DNA of 34,541 nt, from NCBI GenBank assembly GCA_009787945.1, contig WQSI01000003.1:1-34541 (forward strand), written 5' to 3'. Below are positions 15,593 through 24,398 of this stretch, in pieces. This DNA is from Defluviitaleaceae bacterium. GTDB lineage: Bacteria; Bacillota; Clostridia; Lachnospirales; WRAX01. Under the pieces are notes generated by a model. That model was not told the origin of the DNA. It saw nothing but the letters and a program-made list of their open reading frames with translations, and did not search any database. The position numbers and the translations under genes are program-made. Numbering within the stretch: the stretch's first letter is position 1; every line of letters begins with the position of its first letter.

Positions 15593-17575
15593 CTAAAGCA
15601 ACTTTTTAACTTTGAAGATTTTATCCCGCAATTGAGCTGCCCGCTCGAAATGTAAGTCCATTGCTGCTTGCTTCATGTCCTTTTCTAGGGCTTTGATGTG
15701 GACAATAAGCTCTTCGCGGTTCATGGATTCTGGGTCTTTGGCTAGTTTGCCGCCTTTTTTGGGCTTGTCGTCCACTGTGGTGGTGGCTTGGATGATGTCG
15801 TGGACTTTTTTGACGATGGTTTGGGGGGTTATGCCGTGTTTTTCGTTGTAATCTAGCTGGATGGCGCGGCGGCGCATGGTTTCTGAAATGGCATATTCCA
15901 TGGAGCGGGTGACGCGGTCAGCATACATTATAACGCGGCCGTGGGAATTTCGCGCCGCGCGGCCAATGGTCTGCACCAAGGGAGTTTCGGAGCGGAGAAA
16001 GCCCTCTTTATCTGCGTCTAAAATCGCAACCAGGGCAACTTCGGGAATGTCAAGCCCTTCCCGCAGCAGATTAATGCCTATTAGCACATCAAAAACATCC
16101 ATGCGCAAATCACGGATAATTTCAAGGCGTTCTAGGGTCTTAATGTCTGAATGAAGGTAGCGCACAGCAATGCCGCTGTTTCGCAAATATTCCGTTAAAT
16201 CTTCTGCCATGCGCTTTGTTAGGGTGGTTACAAGGGTTTTAAAGCCTGCGTCTTTGGTTTTGCGGATTTCGGTTATCAAGTCATCAATTTGCCCGTTAAT
16301 GGGGCGAACGGAAATTTCAGGGTCAACAAGCCCTGTTGGGCGGATTATTTGCTCTGCCAGAAGTTGGCTATTGTCACGCTCATAGGCGGCAGGGGTGGCA
16401 GACACAAAAAGGGCGCGCTGCATTTTCTTTTCAAATTCTTCAAAACGCAGGGGGCGGTTGTCCAAAGCAGAAGGCAGGCGGAAGCCGTAATTTACCAGGG
16501 TTTCTTTGCGGGCGCGGTCGCCGTTGTACATGCCGCGGAACTGGGGCAGGGTCACATGGCTTTCATCTACAATCACCAAAAAATCCTCTGGGAAGTAGTC
16601 CAAGAGAGTGTGGGGCGTATCCCCAGCCTTGCCCCCAGCCAAATGGCGGCTGTAATTTTCAATACCGTTGCAAAAGCCCATTTCTTGCATCATTTCAATG
16701 TCGTATCTAGTGCGCTGGGCGATTCTCTGGGCTTCAATCAGCTTATCTTCTTGTTTTAATTGGGTTATTTGCAGGGCTAATTCTTCTTCGATGTCACCAA
16801 TTGCCCGCTCTAAATTTTCCTTGGTGGTGACATAGTGAGAGCCAGGGAAAATAGAAATATGGGTGCGCACTCCAAGGGCTTCACCAGTAAATGCATCAAT
16901 TTCTGATATTTTTTCAATTTCATCCCCAAAAAACTCCACACGGTAGGCGATGCTGTCGTTTGTGGTGGGGAAAATCTCCACCACATCCCCCCGCACCCTA
17001 AATGTACCCCGCTGAAAATTTAGGTCGTTTCGGTTGTATTGGATGTCAACAAGCTTGCGCAAAACCTCATCCCTATCCCTTATCATGCCAGGGCGCAGGG
17101 AAACCACCAAATTTTTATAATCCACAGGGCTGCCAAGCCCGTAAATGCAGGAAACAGAGGCAATAATTACAACATCTTTGCGCTCTGCAATTGCCGCCGT
17201 GGCAGAGTGGCGGAGCTTGTCAATCTCGTCATTTATGGCACTGTCTTTTTCGATATAAGTGTCGCTGGAAGGCACATAAGCCTCTGGCTGGTAATAATCA
17301 TAATAACTTACAAAATATTCCACAGCGTTATTCGGGAAAAACTCTTTAAATTCGTTATAAAGCTGGGCGGCAAGGGTTTTGTTGTGCGCCATAACAATAG
17401 TGGGCATTTGCAGACGCTGGATAATATTCGCCATGGTAAAGGTTTTGCCGCTGCCCGTTACCCCGAGAAGAGTGCCGAAGCGGTCGCCTTTCTCGAAGGC
17501 ATTTACCAGGGTATCAATAGCCTGTGGCTGGTCCCCTGTCGGCTGAAAGTTGGACACAATTTCAAATTTTTCCAC
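15593..17575 (-). CDS. uvrB: Excinuclease ABC subunit B
   Basis: Helicase-like damage verification subunit that receives DNA from UvrA and recruits UvrC. Seen: [10 protein letters not shown] Walker A, the [12 protein letters not shown] beta-hairpin, DESH box, the QTIGRAARN motif VI and the C-terminal UVR domain ([19 protein letters not shown]) that binds UvrC. The 660 residues are normal. The start is GTG at 17575, with AAGGCGGTG before it. It is the first gene of a five-gene operon ending in uvrA. In most Firmicutes uvrB is followed directly by uvrA; here three restriction-modification genes lie between. Confidence 0.97.
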   Translation of the reverse strand: MEKFEIVSNFQPTGDQPQAIDTLVNAFEKGDRFGTLLGVTGSGKTFTMANIIQRLQMPTIVMAHNKTLAAQLYNEFKEFFPNNAVEYFVSYYDYYQPEAYVPSSDTYIEKDSAINDEIDKLRHSATAAIAERKDVVIIASVSCIYGLGSPVDYKNLVVSLRPGMIRDRDEVLRKLVDIQYNRNDLNFQRGTFRVRGDVVEIFPTTNDSIAYRVEFFGDEIEKISEIDAFTGEALGVRTHISIFPGSHYVTTKENLERAIGDIEEELALQITQLKQEDKLIEAQRIAQRTRYDIEMMQEMGFCNGIENYSRHLAGGKAGDTPHTLLDYFPEDFLVIVDESHVTLPQFRGMYNGDRARKETLVNYGFRLPSALDNRPLRFEEFEKKMQRALFVSATPAAYERDNSQLLAEQIIRPTGLVDPEISVRPINGQIDDLITEIRKTKDAGFKTLVTTLTKRMAEDLTEYLRNSGIAVRYLHSDIKTLERLEIIRDLRMDVFDVLIGINLLREGLDIPEVALVAILDADKEGFLRSETPLVQTIGRAARNSHGRVIMYADRVTRSMEYAISETMRRRAIQLDYNEKHGITPQTIVKKVHDIIQATTTVDDKPKKGGKLAKDPESMNREELIVHIKALEKDMKQAAMDLHFERAAQLRDKIFKVKKLL

Positions 17576-17606
17576 GAAAACACCGCCTTAAAATGTAGTA
17601 TCCTTA

Positions 17607-17635
17607 ATTGTACCACAAAATGCCAAAGTCCACAA
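17607..17635 (-). promoter_or_regulatory. Possible promoter of the uvrB-uvrA operon
   Basis: Minus strand TTGTGG (17635-17630), 17 bases, TACAAT (17612-17607), about 32 bases before the GTG of uvrB. The -35 box is a weak match. I saw no clear LexA box. Confidence 0.4.
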
Positions 17636-17756
17636 GCCCTAGGCAAGAATTTTTGGGGGCATTATGTAGCTTTTTAATTTTTTGTAATTTTAGAGCAGAC
17701 TTTATTATAAAGCGCACGTATATATTAAAAACACAACTACATAGGAGGAAAAGAAG

Positions 17757-18557
17757 ATGGATTTTAAAGATTTACGGGATGCACCAAACAGCAACGGCGC
17801 GCCGCCAGAAGTGATACCAGCTCCGACAATTCGTAGGAGGGTTTCCCCTGCGGTTATCGCCTTGTCTGCCCTGTCGGGGGTGTTGTTAATTGCTTTGACC
17901 GCTGTTACCACATTTTTAATCGTCACAAACCGCCAATTGGAACCGCAACCACAAATTACTGCCGTTGCAACTGTGCCAGTCCACAACAACGAGCCTTTTG
18001 ATTCTAGCTGGGTGGAGGATATGGTTGAAGCTGCCATTTCTCAAGCTGCTGTGTCCCAAACGGATTTAGGGTGGATAGGAGATTTGGTTAGCTCCGCTTT
18101 AGGCTCTGCCACGGCATGGGCTGATTGGGGCGAAGCTCAAGGAGATTTTTGGAGCAATTGGGCAGATAATTGGGAAAATAGTCGAAATGGTGGCTTTACT
18201 GGTAACTTCGGAAATTTTAATACTGCTTCCTGGGCGCATGACACTGTTGTTATTGACCTTGCTGATAGTAACGTGGAGTTTTTCCCAAACCACGATGCAA
18301 CCGATGTTAATTTGCGGTTTTTCAGCTACCCTCGAGGTAACTTTTTCGTGGAAACAGATGATTCGTTGCGCATTACCCAAGTAACGGGCAATCGTTTGGT
18401 TGGCGGTGATGAAGCCCCAACTTTGCGGGTATATTTGCCCCATTTCTGGAACTTTGACCATATATCCGTCAATACCCTCGGGGAAATACACATCGACGAC
18501 GCATTGACATTTGCTCTCCAAGGGGATAGACCGAAAATTTTACGTCCTTTGAATTAG
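17757..18557 (+). CDS. Membrane-anchored protein of unknown function, DUF4097-like C-terminus
   Basis: A 266-residue protein with a proline-rich cytoplasmic N-terminus (about 30 residues with RRR before the membrane), one membrane helix (about 30-58) and an outside part. The segment 75-150 is rich in W, S, N and A with no known domain. The C-terminal 110 residues look like short beta strands (VVIDLADSNVEFF, RVYLPHF, ISVNTLGEIHID), similar to DUF4097/adhesin-like beta-helices, though shorter than those. AGGAGG lies 7 to 8 bases before the ATG; a TATTATAA box near 17704 may be its -10. Its partner is unknown, and it is followed by dnaX with its own promoter. Confidence 0.75.
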   Translation: MDFKDLRDAPNSNGAPPEVIPAPTIRRRVSPAVIALSALSGVLLIALTAVTTFLIVTNRQLEPQPQITAVATVPVHNNEPFDSSWVEDMVEAAISQAAVSQTDLGWIGDLVSSALGSATAWADWGEAQGDFWSNWADNWENSRNGGFTGNFGNFNTASWAHDTVVIDLADSNVEFFPNHDATDVNLRFFSYPRGNFFVETDDSLRITQVTGNRLVGGDEAPTLRVYLPHFWNFDHISVNTLGEIHIDDALTFALQGDRPKILRPLN

Positions 18558-18559
18558 TA

Positions 18560-18588
18560 TTGAATTATTTTTTGAGCTGTGTTATAAT
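18560..18588 (+). promoter_or_regulatory. Promoter of dnaX
   Basis: TTGAAT (18560-18565), 17 bases, TATAAT (18583-18588). Transcription should start near 18595. The TTG at 18588 begins in the -10 box and so cannot be the dnaX start. Confidence 0.7.
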
Positions 18589-18599
18589 TGAAAAAGACC

Positions 18600-18622
18600 G
18601 CCCTTGTGCCTGTCACGAGGGC
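18600..18622 (+). promoter_or_regulatory. Leader hairpin in the dnaX 5' untranslated region
   Basis: GCCCTTGTG (18600-18608) pairs with CACGAGGGC (18614-18622), 9 pairs including one G-U, loop CCTGT. It lies 5 bases after the presumed transcription start and 14 bases before the AAGGGGG ribosome site. It does not look like a terminator (no T run). It may stabilise the message or regulate translation. Confidence 0.5.
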
Positions 18623-18650
18623 TATTTGTTTATACAAGGGGGCAATTCTC

Positions 18651-20309
18651 ATTTACACAGCATTATACAGAAAACTGCGCCCTACCACTTTTGGGGCTGT
18701 GGTGGGACAACAACATATTGTAAAAACTTTAACAAACCAGATAATTAATGGGCGGATTAGCCACGCCTATCTTTTTTGCGGCGTGCGGGGAACAGGCAAA
18801 ACCAGCTGCGCCAAAATTTTTGCCCGAGCCGTAAATTGCATAAACCCCCAGAATGGTGAGGCTTGCGGGGCTTGCCCTTCTTGTGTGGAAATTGCCCGTG
18901 GCGCAAGCCTTGATGTTGTGGAGATTGACGCGGCAAGCAACAATGGGGTGGACAATATCCGTGATTTGCGGGAGGAGGTGCGCTATCCTCCCAGCGGCAA
19001 ATACAAGGTGTATATAATTGACGAGGTTCACATGTTGTCAACAGGGGCTTTCAACGCCTTGTTAAAAACTTTGGAAGAGCCGCCGCCCCATGTTATTTTT
19101 ATTTTAGCAACCACCGACCCCCAAAAAATCCCTGCCACAATACACAGCCGTTTGATGCGGTTTGACTTTCACCGTATTAGTCAAGCTGATATGGGTGCGG
19201 CATTGGCGGGCTACACGGCAGAGGAAGGAATAAGAATTTCTCCTGATGCCTTGGACTATGTTGTTCAAATATCTGATGGCGGTATGCGTGACGCTCTAAG
19301 TCTGTTGGACAGATTGGCAGGTTTATACTACGACCAAGAAATAACCTTTGCAGGCGCGCTGGAAGTAACAGGCAGCATGAGCCAAGATGTTTTTATTGAT
19401 TTGTTTAATGCCTTAATAAACAGCGACCCATCAGCATCCCTAGCCATAATTGAGGACATATCCGCAAAAGGTCGGGATTTTGCCCAATTTGCCGAAGAAT
19501 TTCTTGGGCACCTGCGCAATATGATGATAAACGCAGTATCTGAGGGCAAAAACGACCATTTGCCGCATTTTGTTCCCATGATAACCCATTTTGCCAAAAC
19601 AATCCGAAATATAAAGCAAGCGGGGTCAAATGCCCGCCTTACCCTTGAAGTTGCCTGTATAGAATACCAACTGGCAACCTCCGAGCCTTCGTCGGGGGCA
19701 GTCATTACCCGCCCAAGCTCGCCTAAGCCCATTGCCCAAACGCCTACCCCCCAACCAAAACCTGAACCACCAAAACCAACCCCGCCCCCCGCGGCAGATG
19801 ACATGCCCCCTTGGGATGACATACCATGGCAGGACGATATAATGCCCCATGACCCACCACAAAAGCCCACACCGCCCGAAATAATCCCCCCTCCTGCCGA
19901 CCCGCCGCCCCAGCCCCAAACCCATACAACACCAACAACCACTGACCGCCCGCCCCACATACAAAACGCAATAAACAATTGGACGGTTTTCGCAGGGGAG
20001 CTAAAGCCCCCAACCCTTGCCGCCTACGCAAAAAAAGCCCAAGCAGGCTGGCTTGATGACGGCAATTTTTACCTAATTTTCAGCGAAACAGACGCAATCG
20101 CTAAAAACTCCTTGTCCTCCCGTGTAGGTGACTTGGCAGATAGGCTGTCAAAAGCCTTTGGCAACGCCTTCCAAATCATTTTAATTAGCAAAGCAGACTT
20201 CGACAAGCAAAAAGAAGCCAAATTCGGCAAACCCGAAGCCGACCCCCAGTGGGAGGCAGATTTGGCAGAGCTTAAATCCCTAATAAATTTTGATATTAGG
20301 GTAGTATAA
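18651..20309 (+). CDS. dnaX: DNA polymerase III subunit tau/gamma, ATT start
   Basis: Clamp-loader ATPase. The homology begins at YTALYRKLRPTTFGAVVGQ, whose only suitable initiator is ATT at 18651, 8 bases after AAGGGGG; no ATG, GTG or TTG lies in a workable position. Seen (numbered from ATT): Walker A G44-V-R-G-T-G-K-T-S, zinc cysteines C63, C72, C75, C78, Walker B IIDEVHMLS, SRL-x-RFDF, a long proline-rich linker (about 355-450) and a C-terminal tau-like domain (about 455-552). The usual neighbours ybaB and recR are absent. A hairpin terminator follows. A slippery A run at 20030 could make a gamma-like short form. Confidence 0.93.
   Translation: MYTALYRKLRPTTFGAVVGQQHIVKTLTNQIINGRISHAYLFCGVRGTGKTSCAKIFARAVNCINPQNGEACGACPSCVEIARGASLDVVEIDAASNNGVDNIRDLREEVRYPPSGKYKVYIIDEVHMLSTGAFNALLKTLEEPPPHVIFILATTDPQKIPATIHSRLMRFDFHRISQADMGAALAGYTAEEGIRISPDALDYVVQISDGGMRDALSLLDRLAGLYYDQEITFAGALEVTGSMSQDVFIDLFNALINSDPSASLAIIEDISAKGRDFAQFAEEFLGHLRNMMINAVSEGKNDHLPHFVPMITHFAKTIRNIKQAGSNARLTLEVACIEYQLATSEPSSGAVITRPSSPKPIAQTPTPQPKPEPPKPTPPPAADDMPPWDDIPWQDDIMPHDPPQKPTPPEIIPPPADPPPQPQTHTTPTTTDRPPHIQNAINNWTVFAGELKPPTLAAYAKKAQAGWLDDGNFYLIFSETDAIAKNSLSSRVGDLADRLSKAFGNAFQIILISKADFDKQKEAKFGKPEADPQWEADLAELKSLINFDIRVV
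20030..20056 (+). other. Possible -1 frameshift site in dnaX
   Basis: Seven A residues (20030-20036) are arranged as A-AAA-AAA in the dnaX frame (Ala460-Lys-Lys), followed after 3 bases by a perfect 5-base hairpin CAAGC/GCTTG (20040-20044, 20051-20055, loop AGGCTG). A -1 slip reaches TGA at 20054-20056 after six codons, giving a 468-residue gamma-like product that lacks the C-terminal domain. An AGGGGAG lies about 35 bases upstream, too far to match the E. coli stimulator. Lysine AAA pairs are common, so this may be chance. Confidence 0.4.
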
Positions 20310-20310
20310 A

Positions 20311-21507
20311 TCAAGGCCAATGGGTCACTTGCAAAGTCAAGTGACCTTCTTGTTTGTTTACAAAAAAGTCGCCGTTTAGGCGGTTAAGAACTTGGGCGAT
20401 GGGGAGCATTTGTCCTTCAAAAGGCACATAGAAACTTCCCTCGCGGGAAATGGCGTGGTTTGGGTGATGCAGGGTGATATTGCCGCGGCGGGGATGGGGT
20501 GCTGTGGGCATTTGGCTGATAAAGCGCGGGTTTGCGGCGGCTTCCCTGTATGCATCCCGCAGGATAGGGCTTGTGTTAAGGCTGTAAATATGCCCCGACT
20601 CCCCGCGGTCGCTGTAATTTCGGTATATTATGGCGCGTATGCGGTGGTGGCGTTCTAATAAATCATAAATCTGGGTTAATTTGTCTGATGCTTGGGCAGG
20701 AAAATGGCTGTTACTTTCTGGGGAATGGTGGCTGATGGCGGTAGACAGCATAAGGGGGGCTGCACGGTGGAACATTCCATAAAATATGCCTAAAGTTTCG
20801 CTAAAATCTCCAAAAGTTCCGTCGGTGGCAACGTGATTATATGCAGTTAGCTTAATCCAATCTAAAAAGCCCTCTCCTGGGTAGAAATGCTTGGCGTGGG
20901 CTAGGTTGTGGGTATCAATTCCCCAAACTAGAGCAACATTGGGGGCTTGTTGCTCAAAAATACCTCTGGCGTGGCGAAAAAAATTCACATGTTCCAAGGG
21001 CAGAAAACCGTGACCTGTGCGGATTGGGTAAAGCTCTACAAAAGTTGGCACATTAAACATCCCTGCATATCGGGCAAAGGTTTCCAGGGCTTCAAAGTCA
21101 AACATTTCCGCGTCTTGTGGAGGATGCAGGGTGATTAGGGGGGTGCTGTGGTTTGCGATATTATCTAGCACCCAACGAAGTGGGAAGGGTTCCCCAAGGC
21201 GCATGGTGTGGGCAAAAATTCCGTGTTCCACCTGCATATAATCTTGAAAACTTCTAATATCTCCGCCAGAAACGGCATCACGGGCAATATACGCCCCTAA
21301 AAGCACCCCTTCTGCCCTTTCAAACCGCCCAAAGGGCTGGTTTAGCATTTCAATTATAAAATCCAAATAAACAACCTCGCCCTCACCAGGGGGAAGGGGT
21401 TCGTATTCGGTCATAGCGAACACTGGGGCATATTCTTCGGTAACGCTAGGTTCGCCGCCACATGCCGCAAGCAAAAACAAGATAAATCCTAAAATTAAAA
21501 AGCGCAT
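20311..21507 (-). CDS. Putative lipoprotein with GH26-like glycosidase domain
   Basis: A 398-residue exported protein. Seen: a lipoprotein signal with lipobox LLAAC-GG (MRFLILGFILFLLAACGGEP). The body has WVLD, FVELYP, FFRHARGIF, PNVALVWGI, FYPGEGFLDWIKLTAYN and IIYRNYS, the pattern of a TIM-barrel glycoside hydrolase of the GH26/mannanase-like kind. The glutamates that would be catalytic (one after strand 4, one after strand 7) cannot be placed with certainty. The C-terminal 50 residues (SFYVPFEGQMLPIAQVLNRL) look like a small stalk domain. ATG 21507 is preceded by GAGGTGAGG; an upstream in-frame start would not precede a signal peptide. It converges on dnaX, and its last codons contain the dnaX terminator. 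Confidence 0.7.
   Translation of the reverse strand: MRFLILGFILFLLAACGGEPSVTEEYAPVFAMTEYEPLPPGEGEVVYLDFIIEMLNQPFGRFERAEGVLLGAYIARDAVSGGDIRSFQDYMQVEHGIFAHTMRLGEPFPLRWVLDNIANHSTPLITLHPPQDAEMFDFEALETFARYAGMFNVPTFVELYPIRTGHGFLPLEHVNFFRHARGIFEQQAPNVALVWGIDTHNLAHAKHFYPGEGFLDWIKLTAYNHVATDGTFGDFSETLGIFYGMFHRAAPLMLSTAISHHSPESNSHFPAQASDKLTQIYDLLERHHRIRAIIYRNYSDRGESGHIYSLNTSPILRDAYREAAANPRFISQMPTAPHPRRGNITLHHPNHAISREGSFYVPFEGQMLPIAQVLNRLNGDFFVNKQEGHLTLQVTHWP
20323..20352 (+). terminator. Terminator of dnaX, inside the end of the lipoprotein gene
   Basis: A perfect 9-base stem GGTCACTTG (20323-20331) / CAAGTGACC (20338-20346), loop CAAAGT, followed by TTCTTGTTTGTTT. It starts 14 bases past the dnaX stop and is part of the coding sequence of the facing gene. 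Confidence 0.65.
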
Positions 21508-21579
21508 AAACCTCACCTCTAAAACATTATCTCCTTTTTTTGCCAGTGTATACCATTTCACACTATATAAAATTTACAG

Positions 21580-21625
21580 TTGAAATTTGTCTTTAAATGA
21601 TGTATAATGGTAATATCATTTAAAG
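21580..21625 (+). promoter_or_regulatory. Promoter of the chemoreceptor gene with a palindrome around the -10 box
   Basis: TTGAAA (21580-21585), 17 bases, TATAAT (21603-21608). CTTTAAATGAT (21591-21601) and ATCATTTAAAG (21615-21625) are perfect 11-base inverted arms that enclose the -10 box in their 13-base centre, ending near the expected transcription start. This fits an operator for a dimeric repressor. The right arm also leads into the AAGGA ribosome site. Confidence 0.7.
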
Positions 21626-21639
21626 AAGGATGGGATTGA

Positions 21640-24345
21640 GTGAAAAACTTTTACACAGGTTTAAAGTTAAGAACCAAGATTTTGTTTGGTTTTGGTGTGG
21701 TTTCGGTAATTATGCTTTTTATGATTGGCTTCGCAATTATCGGTTTACAAGGGATTATAAACTCCCACGAAAACCTTGCTGAAGGTCACTTTTTACGGCG
21801 GGATACGAGGTTTGACTACCGCCATGCTTTTGAGGCAATGCAGCGTCACACCTATGCAATGATAACATACGCAGGCATTGGTGAGCAGCAAAACATCACA
21901 ATTTCCTACGGAAACGCAAGGCAGGCTCTGCAAGATGCGCTGGATTCCCTGGCGGCTTATAATGACCTTGTGTATAGGGATGACGACATACCCCAACATG
22001 AAAAAGAGTTGCGTTGGAGAACTTCCAGTCAGGTGGCTGACATTTTGTGGGTCTATTATGAAAATATTATTTATATTGTTTATCAGCGTGCATTGGTCGG
22101 CGATATGGTCGGCGGTGTACAGGCAATAAGAGATGGCGGAGTAATTTCAGACGACCTTCACGGGGTTAATGAAACTTTAAACGGCATCTCTGATGTTTGG
22201 ATTACAGGAATTGAGGACAGAAACGAGAATAATCAACAGGCAACCTATGTTGGTATTGTGATTGCCCTTGTGCTTATTATTGTCGCAACCACGGTAATTA
22301 CAATGGTTACGACGGGGGCTATTAGCAAGCCTGTCCGCAGGCTCTCCCAATATGCCATGTTTCTTTCCCAGGGCGATATTAACAAAATCACCATCAGTCC
22401 AACAAGTCGCAGGGACGAAATTTCGGTTCTTTTTAATAACTTTTCTGCCACGGTGGACACTCTTAAATCCCTTACAAACGACCTTAACAGCCTTTCTCAC
22501 GAATTTACGGTAATTGGCGATATAGATTTTAGAATCGACGCAAACAAATACCAAAATTCTTTCAAGGATTTGATGGTGGGTGTCAATGGCATCGTGGATG
22601 CCCAGTCTAGGGAAACTTTGGAGGTTATTAACACTCTAAACAGCATAGCAAGCGGTAATTTTGACGTTGACGTTAAAGATTTGCCTGGCAAAAAAGCGAT
22701 TTTGCCAAAATCCCTGAGAGCCATTTTATCCGCCTTGGAAGATTTTTACAACGAAATGTCTGAGCTTGCTGAAAACGCTAGAGAAGGCAAGCTGAACAAA
22801 AGGGTTAACGAATCAAAATTTGAAGGCAATTGGGAGGACTTGGCAAAAAGCCTGAACAAGCTTTTGGTTGCTGTTGCCGAGCCTTTTGAAGAAATTACTG
22901 ATGTGATGCATTCTTTGCAAGAAGGTGACTTTAGACAAAGGGTGGAAACCCAGTACAAAGGCGTGTTTAAAGACATGGCAGACACCTTAAACGCCACATT
23001 AGAGCAAACTTCTGCCTATATTGATGAGTTGGACAATATTTTGGCAGAAATGTCAAGGGGTAATTTACAAGGGAAAATTGAGCGGGAATATGTTGGCTCT
23101 TTTGACCTTATCAAGCGCTCTATAAACTCTATTTTGGCGCGCCTAAACACAACAATGGACGATATTGGTGCGGTTGCTGTTGGTGTTTCAAGCGGTGCTA
23201 CGCAGCTTTCTGTGGCGGCATCTTCTTTATCCATTGGTGTTGACAAACAGGTGGTGTCTATGGCAGAGCTTTCTGAAGGAATTGAAGGGATTGACACCCA
23301 GTCTAAAGAAAATGCCGAAAACGCCCAGAAGGCAGCAAATTGGGCTGAAATCTCCAAAAAGGACGCAGAGGCGGGCAACCAAGAAATGCATCAACTTTTG
23401 GAAGCCATGGCAAGCATTGCAGATTTTATTGACAAAATAAGCAACATCAACAAAACAATTGATGATATTGCCTTCCAAACCAACCTCCTTGCTCTTAACG
23501 CCAGCGTTGAAGCGGCAAGGGCTGGAGAACACGGCAAGGGCTTCGCCGTGGTGGCAGACGAGGTGCGCACCCTTGCCAACAGAAGCGGAGAAGCAGCAAG
23601 GGAAGCAGAAGAGCTGATGCAAGCAACCATTGACAGCATTGGACAAGGGCGCAAAAAAGCAAACGACACAGCAGAAAGCCTTGACAAAATAGTAAGCAAT
23701 GTGGTTGATGTGTTTGGGGTTGTGGGCAACATTTATGAGGCATCCTTGCGCCAAACCGAAGCCATCAGCCAAATAAATAATGGGCTTGGAAGGATAAACT
23801 CTGTAATTCAAAACGAAATGGCAGCAAGTAAGGACACTGCAAATTCTGCCGAAGAGCTAGACGACCAAGTAAACATCTTAAAGGAAAAGCTCGGCTTTTT
23901 CCAAACCCGCCTTGCTATGCCAAAGTTGTCTGATGTGTTGAACCAATCCGCATCAGAATCGCCGCGGATAAAAGGCTTTGAAGGCGTTGCCCATTCTTTG
24001 AAAGCATACAAAGCAGGGGAAATTATTGTGCATGAAGGCGAAAAGGACAGCAGAAGCATGTACTTCATAACCAGCGGCGTTGTAAATGTATGCAAGTTTT
24101 ATGGTAAACCCAATGAAGTCGAGCTTGCTAAGCTAAAGGAGGGGGATTTGTTCGGTGAAATGTCCCTATTCCTTAACGAGCCAAGAACGGCTACCGTGGT
24201 TGCCCTTGGCGATGTTTCCGTCATAGAAGTCAGCGAAAGCGACATGAACGAATTTATGGACAAAAAGCCCGAAATTGCCCTTAATGTTATCCAAACATTG
24301 TGCGTAAGATTAAGAAATACAATGAGTGTGCTTGAGAATTACTAA
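21640..24345 (+). CDS. Methyl-accepting chemotaxis protein fused to a cyclic-nucleotide-binding domain
   Basis: A 901-residue receptor. Seen: membrane helix 1 (about 13-38), a 165-residue outer four-helix-bundle-like part, membrane helix 2 (about 205-228), then a HAMP domain and several HAMP-like repeats (GNFDVDVKDLP, GKLNKRVN, GDFRQRVE, GNLQGKIE) to about 520. The MCP signalling hairpin carries IDDIAFQTNLLALNASVEAA from residue 607, EHGKGFAVVADEVRTLANRS and flanking methylation helices. After about residue 770 comes a cNMP fold with YKAGEIIVHEGE and the phosphate cassette FGEMSLFLNEPRTATVVA (838-855), with conserved Glu and Arg. The start is GTG 21640. No che genes lie nearby. It should signal through CheA/CheW and may read a cyclic nucleotide at its C-terminal end. 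Confidence 0.92.
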   Translation: MKNFYTGLKLRTKILFGFGVVSVIMLFMIGFAIIGLQGIINSHENLAEGHFLRRDTRFDYRHAFEAMQRHTYAMITYAGIGEQQNITISYGNARQALQDALDSLAAYNDLVYRDDDIPQHEKELRWRTSSQVADILWVYYENIIYIVYQRALVGDMVGGVQAIRDGGVISDDLHGVNETLNGISDVWITGIEDRNENNQQATYVGIVIALVLIIVATTVITMVTTGAISKPVRRLSQYAMFLSQGDINKITISPTSRRDEISVLFNNFSATVDTLKSLTNDLNSLSHEFTVIGDIDFRIDANKYQNSFKDLMVGVNGIVDAQSRETLEVINTLNSIASGNFDVDVKDLPGKKAILPKSLRAILSALEDFYNEMSELAENAREGKLNKRVNESKFEGNWEDLAKSLNKLLVAVAEPFEEITDVMHSLQEGDFRQRVETQYKGVFKDMADTLNATLEQTSAYIDELDNILAEMSRGNLQGKIEREYVGSFDLIKRSINSILARLNTTMDDIGAVAVGVSSGATQLSVAASSLSIGVDKQVVSMAELSEGIEGIDTQSKENAENAQKAANWAEISKKDAEAGNQEMHQLLEAMASIADFIDKISNINKTIDDIAFQTNLLALNASVEAARAGEHGKGFAVVADEVRTLANRSGEAAREAEELMQATIDSIGQGRKKANDTAESLDKIVSNVVDVFGVVGNIYEASLRQTEAISQINNGLGRINSVIQNEMAASKDTANSAEELDDQVNILKEKLGFFQTRLAMPKLSDVLNQSASESPRIKGFEGVAHSLKAYKAGEIIVHEGEKDSRSMYFITSGVVNVCKFYGKPNEVELAKLKEGDLFGEMSLFLNEPRTATVVALGDVSVIEVSESDMNEFMDKKPEIALNVIQTLCVRLRNTMSVLENY

Positions 24346-24347
24346 AC

Positions 24348-24388
24348 AAAAAACCGAACCCACTTATTCACAGGGGGTTCGGTTTTTT
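24348..24388. terminator. Bidirectional terminator between the chemoreceptor and lipoprotein genes
   Basis: A perfect 14-base stem, AAAAAACCGAACCC (24348-24361) against GGGTTCGGTTTTTT (24375-24388), with A/T runs on both sides, placed between the two convergent stops. Confidence 0.92.
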
Positions 24389-24398
24389 GGTATTCTGC

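Noticed and set aside
18557-18650. SRP RNA (often just before dnaX)
   Set aside because: The conserved GGTCAGGTCCG-type core is absent; only a simple hairpin is present.
19328-19978. 216-codon open frame on the minus strand
   Set aside because: Opposite the dnaX proline-rich linker; the glycine/tryptophan-rich product is a by-product of proline codons read backwards.
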